A stretch of 11,415 bases of DNA. It comes from an uncultured Selenomonadaceae bacterium. Its GTDB lineage: Bacteria > Bacillota > Negativicutes > Selenomonadales > Selenomonadaceae. The stretch's first letter is position 1; each line of letters starts with the position of its first letter. The translations under genes and the position numbers were made by a program. The notes below the pieces were generated by a model, which worked only from the letters and a program-made list of their open reading frames with translations, ran no database searches and was not told the origin of the DNA. Below, piece by piece: positions 7,103 to 11,415 of this stretch. Location: the NCBI GenBank assembly GCA_905233965.1, contig CAJOFG010000010.1, positions 1-11,415 of the forward strand, in the 5' to 3' direction.

Positions 7103-7897
7103 TTACCACTTCCCGTTTTCAATGCAAAAGGCGTGATTCATCGGACCGCTCCCCTTGCCCAAATTCAAACCGGCTTTCAACGCGCCGGAAAGATATTTTT
7201 TCGCCCGACTGACGGATTCGCGAAGTGAAAAACCTTTCGCCAATCCGGCGGCGATCGCGCTTGACAAAGTGCAACCCGTGCCGTGAGTGTTCGTCGTCAA
7301 AATTTTTTCTCCGGCAAAAAATTCTCCTCCGCTTTCGTCCAGCAAAAAATCATTCGCATCGTTGACGCTGTGTCCGCCCTTGCAGAGGACGGCGCATTTG
7401 TATTTGTCGAAAATAATTTTTGCGGCGCGTTCCATGTCGTCCGGTCCGGAAATTTTTTCGCCGGATAAAATTTCTGCCTCCGGAATGTTCGGCGTTATCA
7501 CCGTCGCCAACGGAAACAAAAATTCTTTCAAAATTCCTGTCGCGTCGTCCTCCAAAAGTTTCGCACCGCTCGTCGCAACCATCACCGGATCGACGACGAT
7601 ATTTTTTGCTCCGTACTCGTCAAGTCGTTGCGCGATTGCTTTAATCAATTCGCCGGAAGAAACCATTCCGATTTTCACCGCGTCCGGGTAAATGTCGGAA
7701 AAAACCGCGTCGAGTTGCGCCTGCAAAAATTTCGGTGAAACTTCGTGAATTGCGGAAACGCCGGTTGTGTTCTGCGCCGTCAAGGCGGTTATCGCACTCA
7801 TCGCGTAAACGCCCAGCACCGTCATGGTTTTTATATCCGCTTGTATTCCCGCGCCACCGCTTGAGTCGCTGCCGGCTATCGTCAATGCCGTTTTCAT
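7103..7897 (-). CDS. thiD: Hydroxymethylpyrimidine / phosphomethylpyrimidine kinase
   Basis: This 264-residue cytoplasmic ribokinase-fold enzyme phosphorylates HMP and then HMP-P to give HMP-PP for thiamine synthesis or salvage. The N-terminal AGSDSSGGAGIQAD (8-21) and AQNT (41-44) form the pyrimidine site. VVDPVMVATSG (101-111), CKGGH (172-176) and HGTGCTLSSAI (205-215) provide the ATP and anion-hole site, including the conserved Cys209. The length is normal for ThiD. ATG at 7897 is chosen over the in-frame TTG at 7900 because GGAGGGAG lies six bases upstream, within the thiE stop region. It starts 3 nt after thiE, so the two consecutive pathway enzymes are probably made in a coupled fashion. 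No TPP riboswitch was seen upstream. I am confident of the family; a purely salvage role is equally possible because thiC is not in the window. Confidence 0.95.
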   Translation of the reverse strand: MKTALTIAGSDSSGGAGIQADIKTMTVLGVYAMSAITALTAQNTTGVSAIHEVSPKFLQAQLDAVFSDIYPDAVKIGMVSSGELIKAIAQRLDEYGAKNIVVDPVMVATSGAKLLEDDATGILKEFLFPLATVITPNIPEAEILSGEKISGPDDMERAAKIIFDKYKCAVLCKGGHSVNDANDFLLDESGGEFFAGEKILTTNTHGTGCTLSSAIAAGLAKGFSLRESVSRAKKYLSGALKAGLNLGKGSGPMNHAFCIENGKW

Positions 7898-7911
7898 CAA
7901 TTACTCCCTCC
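7898..7911 (-). promoter_or_regulatory. Ribosome binding site of thiD overlapping the thiE stop
   Basis: GGAGGGAG (7911-7904 on the - strand) forms the last codons of thiE, directly before its TAA, and sits six bases before ATG at 7897. This supports coupled translation of thiE and thiD and settles the thiD start. Confidence 0.75.
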
Positions 7912-8527
7912 AAATTTTCAACAAATTTTTTGCCGCGTCCTCCGGATTTTCTGCGGCAACTATCGCGGAAACAACCGCAACGCCGACGATTCCGGTATTT
8001 TTTACGCGCGGTAAAGTTTCGGAATTTATCCCGCCGATTGCGACAACCGGAATTTTAACCGATTCGCAAATTTTTTTCAAAGTTTCCGGCGAAACGGATT
8101 CGGCATCCGGTTTCGTCGCGGTGAAAAAAATTCCGCCGACACCGATATAGTCCGCGCCGTCCGACTCCGCTTTCAACGCCTCATCAAGTGTCGAGGCGGA
8201 AACGCCCAAAATTTTTTCGTCGCCGATAATTTTTCGCGCCGCCTTCGCCGGCAAATCGCTTTGCCCGACGTGAACGCCGTCCGCGTCCGCCGCAACCGCG
8301 ATGTCAACCCGGTCGTTTATGATGAGCGGAATTTTATATTTGCCGGTAATTTTTTTTAAACTCAGCGCGGTTTCAAAAAATTTTTTCCCGGACAAATTTT
8401 TTTCGCGAAGTTGCACGACGGTTACGCCGCCTTTAATCGCATCTTCGACGCAGGTTTCAAAATTTTTTTCGCCGGTCAATTCTCTGTCGGTGCAAAGGTA
8501 AAGCGACCAATCAATTTTTTTTTCCAT
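7901..8527 (-). CDS. thiE: Thiamine-phosphate synthase
   Basis: This 208-residue TIM-barrel enzyme joins HMP-PP to thiazole phosphate to give thiamine phosphate, releasing pyrophosphate. The family blocks are present in order: QLREK (39-43), INDRVDIA (70-77), DGVHVGQSDLP (83-93), GVSAST (108-113), YIGVGGIFFTATKP (127-140) and VAIGGI (162-167). The TATK element supplies the diphosphate-binding threonine. One small departure is GG where many ThiE proteins have GP before the FFTATK turn. ATG at 8527 is preceded by CGGAGG with ten bases between. It directly follows the atpC terminator, and its own promoter is not evident in the 57 bases that separate it from atpC. It is the first gene of the thiE-thiD-regulator-plsC-permease run. 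Confidence 0.94.
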   Translation of the reverse strand: MEKKIDWSLYLCTDRELTGEKNFETCVEDAIKGGVTVVQLREKNLSGKKFFETALSLKKITGKYKIPLIINDRVDIAVAADADGVHVGQSDLPAKAARKIIGDEKILGVSASTLDEALKAESDGADYIGVGGIFFTATKPDAESVSPETLKKICESVKIPVVAIGGINSETLPRVKNTGIVGVAVVSAIVAAENPEDAAKNLLKIWRE

Positions 8528-8546
8528 AAAAATTTTTCCTCCGAAT

Positions 8547-8573
8547 AAAAAAACCGCTTGTAAAAAAAGCGGT
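8547..8573 (-). terminator. Intrinsic terminator of atpC
   Basis: On the - strand ACCGCTT (8573-8567) pairs with AAGCGGT (8559-8553) around a 7-nt loop and is followed by a run of T to 8547. It begins 11 nt after the atpC stop, and its T run ends about five bases before the thiE Shine-Dalgarno site. Confidence 0.85.
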
Positions 8574-8584
8574 CGGAAATTTTT

Positions 8585-9010
8585 TCAGCTTACGGGAACA
8601 TTTTTTACAAGAAGTCTGGCTTTGGCTCTGGCGAGTGCCGCCTCCGCACGTTTTATGTCGATGTCCGATTCTTTCGGCGAATTTTTGAACGCGGTTATTC
8701 TGTCTTGCGCTCTGGTATACGCCGCCTTCGCTCTGTCAACGTCGATATTGTCCGGCAACTCCGCCGCGTCCGCCAAGATTGTGATTAAATCCGGAGTGAC
8801 TTCCATAAATCCGCCGCTGATTGCAATTTGATTTTCCGTGCCGTTCGCTTTTATCCGTCCGACGTGAGGAATAAGTTCCGTCAAAAGTCTGGCGTGTTTC
8901 GGCAAAATTCCGAGTTCGCCGGCCGTCGAACGAACGATTAACATATCGATGTCCTGCGAAAAAATTTCTCCGCGTCTGGGACTGACTATCTCAAGCTTGA
9001 TTGTAGCCAT
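8585..9010 (-). CDS. atpC: F1Fo ATP synthase epsilon subunit
   Basis: This 141-residue protein is the epsilon subunit of the central stalk of F1Fo ATP synthase, which couples rotation to catalysis and can inhibit ATP hydrolysis. The N-terminal beta-sandwich (about 1-85) carries IKLEIVSPRRGEIFS, the signature GELGILPKHARLLTEL (31-46) and ISGGFMEVTPD (64-74). The C-terminal helical hairpin (about 90-135) has the Ala/Arg-rich DRAKAAYTRAQDR and KRAEAALARAKAR segments. Length is normal. ATG at 9010 follows GAGGAGG at about ten bases. In most bacteria atpC is the last gene of the atp operon, directly after atpD. Here the region upstream is a divergent intergenic stretch, with its own promoter and terminator around the gene, so it is a separated single-gene unit. 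Confidence 0.95.
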   Translation of the reverse strand: MATIKLEIVSPRRGEIFSQDIDMLIVRSTAGELGILPKHARLLTELIPHVGRIKANGTENQIAISGGFMEVTPDLITILADAAELPDNIDVDRAKAAYTRAQDRITAFKNSPKESDIDIKRAEAALARAKARLLVKNVPVS

Positions 9011-9071
9011 AAAAAATTTTCCTCCTCGAAAATATTTGTCGCTCCGGTTATCGCGAAATTAAATCCGGACG

Positions 9072-9106
9072 ACACCTTATTATATCCGTCAAAAAAATTT
9101 TTGCAA
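9072..9106 (-). promoter_or_regulatory. Promoter of atpC
   Basis: On the - strand TTGCAA (9106-9101) and a perfect TATAAT (9084-9079) are separated by 16 bp. Transcription would start near 9072 and give a leader of about 60 nt ending in GAGGAGG before atpC. The -35 matches consensus at four of six positions. Confidence 0.65.
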
Positions 9107-9287
9107 CATTCCGGCGTATGAGTTGAATTTTAAAAACCGGAAAAATTTTTCGTGAAAAAAATTTCGATACAGAAAATAAATTTTCCTGCAACAAAAAAAT
9201 TTTCCGACGATATTTTTCAACGAAGGTTGCCGCGATTGTCGAAAAAATTTTCCCGCACGTATTTGTCCGTGAAAATCACCGTAAATC
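9107..9287. other. Divergent intergenic region atpC/leuB, no gene seen
   Basis: The full gap between the two start codons is 9011-9367. Outside the two promoters and ribosome binding sites it is AT-rich, with repeated runs of AAAAATTTTT type (for example 9141-9150) and scattered CCGG. I see no convincing open reading frame, tRNA, T-box, riboswitch or strong hairpin in 9107-9287. The A-tracts may bend the DNA. Confidence 0.5.
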
Positions 9288-9315
9288 TTGAATTAAACCG
9301 GCGCATATGTTAAAT
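9288..9315 (+). promoter_or_regulatory. Possible promoter of leuB
   Basis: TTGAAT (9288-9293) and TTAAAT (9310-9315, preceded by TATG) are separated by 16 bp and lie about 50 bp before the leuB start. Both hexamers match consensus at only four or five positions, so this is a moderate candidate. Confidence 0.4.
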
Positions 9316-9367
9316 TTACTTGTCGAAATTTTATTGCGACGAAAAATTTTATCGGAGGAAAAAAATC

Positions 9368-10435
9368 ATGAAAAAAATTGTTGTAATTCCCGGCGACGGA
9401 ATCGGCAGAGAAGTTACAGAGTCCGCCGTGAAAGTTTTGAAAAAGATTGACGAAAAATTTAAAATCGGTCTTGAGTTTGAATTTAAAGATGCCGGCGGCA
9501 CGGCTTACGACAAATTCGGTGAGCCTCTCCCGGAAGATACTTTGACGGCTTGCAAAAATGCCGACGCAGTTTTGTTCGGCGCGGTCGGCGGAAAAAAATG
9601 GGACAATATCGAAGTCAATCTTCGCCCGGAAAAAGCTTTGTTCGGTCTCCGCAAAGGTCTGGGACTTTTTGCAAATTTGCGCCCGGTCAAAGTTTACGAA
9701 TCACTCATCGACGGTTCGCCGCTCAAGCCTGAACTCGTCAAAGGCGCAGATCTTTTGATTGTTCGCGAACTCGTCGGAGGAATTTATTTCGGCGATCGTT
9801 GCGAATCGGAAATTCACAACGGCGTTGAACGCGCTTGGGATTTGGAAAATTATTCCGTGCCGGAAGTCGAACGCATTACAAAGTTGGCTTTTGAAACGGC
9901 AAAAATTCGCGCCGGAAAAGTTACATCGGTCGATAAAGCGAATGTTCTTTCCACGTCCAGACTTTGGCGGCGCGTGACCGGCGAAGTTGCAAAAAATTAT
10001 CCGGAAGTCGAACTGAATCATCTTTACGTTGACAACTGCGCCATGCAACTTGCTTTGAATCCGAAACAGTTTGACGTTATCGTTACCGGAAATCTTTTCG
10101 GCGACATTTTGAGTGACGAGGCGGCCGTTATCGCCGGATCAATCGGAATGATGCCTTCAGCGTCAATCGGTGAGTTGACAAGTCTTTTTGAACCGATTCA
10201 CGGAAGTGCGCCGGACATCGCCGGACAAGGTATCGCAAATCCGATGGGAACAATTTTGAGCGCGGCAATGCTCCTCCGCTACAGCTTGAAAGAGGAGGAC
10301 GCGGCAAAGACGATTGAAAGTGCCGTCGAAAAACTTCTCGACGAGGGTTACAGAACGCCGGATTTGTATTCGGACGGTTTCAAAAAAGTCGGGACGGACG
10401 AAACGACGGAAATTATTTGCCGTTACATCGGATAA
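9368..10435 (+). CDS. leuB: 3-isopropylmalate dehydrogenase
   Basis: This 355-residue cytoplasmic enzyme oxidises and decarboxylates 3-isopropylmalate with NAD to give 2-oxoisocaproate in leucine synthesis. It shows IPGDGIG (7-13), the substrate arginines in [14 protein letters not shown] (R95, R105) and R133 in [12 protein letters not shown]190 in VDKANVL follows, with the metal-binding aspartates in VDNCAMQL (D222) and FGDILSDEA (D246, D250). The NAD loop [15 protein letters not shown] lies at 278-292. The GGxxWD element and the absence of an isocitrate-type phosphate loop favour LeuB over isocitrate dehydrogenase. ATG at 9368 is chosen because GGAGG lies nine bases upstream; a TTG at 9320 in frame has no site. 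leuA, leuC and leuD are not adjacent, so the gene stands apart from a classic leu operon. No terminator follows before the next gene. Confidence 0.95.
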   Translation: MKKIVVIPGDGIGREVTESAVKVLKKIDEKFKIGLEFEFKDAGGTAYDKFGEPLPEDTLTACKNADAVLFGAVGGKKWDNIEVNLRPEKALFGLRKGLGLFANLRPVKVYESLIDGSPLKPELVKGADLLIVRELVGGIYFGDRCESEIHNGVERAWDLENYSVPEVERITKLAFETAKIRAGKVTSVDKANVLSTSRLWRRVTGEVAKNYPEVELNHLYVDNCAMQLALNPKQFDVIVTGNLFGDILSDEAAVIAGSIGMMPSASIGELTSLFEPIHGSAPDIAGQGIANPMGTILSAAMLLRYSLKEEDAAKTIESAVEKLLDEGYRTPDLYSDGFKKVGTDETTEIICRYIG

Positions 10436-10479
10436 AAAAATTCTGCCGGGAAAAAAATTTTTGTGAGGTGAAAAGTTTC

Positions 10480-11415
10480 GTGGACGAAAAATTAAATTGG
10501 ATGATGCTTGCGGAAAAATTCATAGACGAAGGAAATCCGCGCGCCATTCGTGCGGCCGCCCGCGAACTTTTCGACCTCGATTCAAAATCTGCGGAAGGAC
10601 CGGCACTTATGGCGGAGTCCTCTTTGTATCTCGGAAATTTCGACGAAGCGGAAATGTTTGCCGAAGATGCTTTGTCGCTCGAACCGAACAACGTCAGAGG
10701 GCGTTACGTTCTCGGTGCGCTCGCCGCAGAAAAATTTAATCTCAAGGAAGAATTTTCCATTCTCGGAAAAATTATCAAAGAAACTCACAACTCAATCGAC
10801 AATCTGCAACTTTACTTGAAAAATTATCAACTCCGTTTCAAAACGTCGGAGCAAAAAAATTTTTCCAAAAAAGATGAAACACAACGCGAAGTCGAAACGA
10901 AAATCCGGTTGGCGAAAAAAATTTTGTACAAATCCCTTTGCACAATTTCAAACGGGCTTTATCTGGCCGGCGATCCGACCGGCGCGGCGGACGCTCTGCA
11001 AGAGGCAAGCGAATTGACGGAGGACTTTGAGCGCGGCGCGGAACTTTATTCAAAGCATTTGTTTTTGCGAAATTACCGGGACATCGCGCCGAAGGAAGAA
11101 GTGAAACTTGCCGCGAAGTTCGACGAATTTTTTTCCGGCGTGACACCTTACCCTCACGAAGGAAAAATTTTTTCTCCGGACAAGAAATTGAAAATCGGTT
11201 ATATCTCTCCGGATTTTCGCGAACACGCCGTCGTTAATTTTATTCAGCCGCTCCTGAAATATTTCGACTCAAAAAATTTTTCCGTCACCTGCTATCAGAC
11301 CGGGAAAAAAGATGCCGTTACCGAAAAGTTGAAACGCAACAAAGTTTCCTGGCGCGACTTCAGCGGACGAAATGCAAAGACTGCGGCGCGAATAATCAAC
11401 GAGGACAAAATCGAC
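10480..11415 (+). CDS. TPR-containing GT41 (O-GlcNAc transferase-like) glycosyltransferase, 3' end outside window
   Basis: An open frame of 312 codons runs off the right edge without a stop. The N-terminal part is helical and carries at least one clear TPR-like unit (about 41-82, PALMAESSLYLGNFDEAEMF and onward to EPNN). A charged helical linker follows. From residue 237, KLKIGYISPDFREHAVVNF and then FSVTCYQT, WRDFSG and IINEDKID match the start of the catalytic region of GT41/SPINDLY-type enzymes, which transfer a sugar from a nucleotide donor to protein Ser/Thr. In bacteria such proteins often glycosylate flagellin or surface proteins; the target here is unknown. The catalytic half beyond the UDP-binding region is missing from the window. 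GTG at 10480 is used because GAGGTG lies nine bases upstream; ATG at 10501 is an alternative. It lies 44 nt after leuB with no terminator between, so read-through transcription is likely. Confidence 0.85.
   Translation, partial: MDEKLNWMMLAEKFIDEGNPRAIRAAARELFDLDSKSAEGPALMAESSLYLGNFDEAEMFAEDALSLEPNNVRGRYVLGALAAEKFNLKEEFSILGKIIKETHNSIDNLQLYLKNYQLRFKTSEQKNFSKKDETQREVETKIRLAKKILYKSLCTISNGLYLAGDPTGAADALQEASELTEDFERGAELYSKHLFLRNYRDIAPKEEVKLAAKFDEFFSGVTPYPHEGKIFSPDKKLKIGYISPDFREHAVVNFIQPLLKYFDSKNFSVTCYQTGKKDAVTEKLKRNKVSWRDFSGRNAKTAARIINEDKID

Noticed and set aside
6640..7122. Second - strand frame overlapping the DeoR-type gene
   Set aside because: Translation is Arg/Gly/Asn-rich shadow sequence in a shifted frame; the regulator frame has full domain motifs.
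9011..9367. T-box or riboswitch controlling leuB
   Set aside because: The conserved GGGTGGNACCGCG T-box element and other riboswitch cores are absent.
9307..9450. Leucine-rich short frame (ATG at 9307, six Leu in the first 15 codons) as a leu leader peptide before leuB
   Set aside because: It has no ribosome binding site, overlaps the proposed -10, runs past the leuB start in another frame without an early stop, and no terminator/antiterminator hairpins are visible.
10436..10479. Terminator between leuB and the glycosyltransferase
   Set aside because: Only A and T runs are present; no stem of useful length precedes a T tract.

Overview
The window looks like chromosome from an anaerobic, low-to-mid GC member of the Bacillota, possibly Negativicutes. 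This rests on strong GGAGG-type ribosome binding sites, TATAAT -10 elements, hairpin-plus-T-run terminators, DeoR and GT41/TPR gene types, and a composition full of A5T5 runs mixed with CCGG/CGCC words. The taxonomic call is an inference from style, not from a marker gene.

Region 1 (1 to about 3185) is accessory DNA. It holds a DUF262/HNH protein of the GmrSD/SspE class (+) and a convergent 358-residue protein of unknown function (-), separated by a bidirectional terminator. These are followed by a cluster of inverted and direct repeats (2938-3153). Base usage here lacks the A5T5/CCGG signature of the rest of the window. The island ends where a Type IIG restriction-modification gene (MmeI-like, - strand, 3169-4248) is cut off exactly at its SAM-binding motif I. 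This suggests that a mobile segment inserted into, or replaced part of, that gene.

Region 2 (4283 to 8553, - strand) reads thiE - thiD - deoR-type regulator - plsC-type acyltransferase - amino-acid permease. Gaps run from 1 to 29 nt, and a strong terminator closes the block after the permease. thiE and thiD cover the coupling and HMP-P kinase steps of thiamine phosphate synthesis. The other three genes are not obviously linked to thiamine and may simply share the transcript.

Region 3 (8553 to 9106, - strand) is a single-gene unit for the ATP synthase epsilon subunit (atpC), with its own promoter and terminator. No atpD lies next to it. Its terminator sits directly against the thiE ribosome binding site.

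Region 4 (9107 to 11415, + strand) is a 357-nt divergent intergenic region, then leuB, then the N-terminal 312 codons of a TPR/GT41-type (O-GlcNAc transferase-like) glycosyltransferase that runs off the right edge. No tRNA, rRNA, CRISPR array, TPP riboswitch or T-box was seen.
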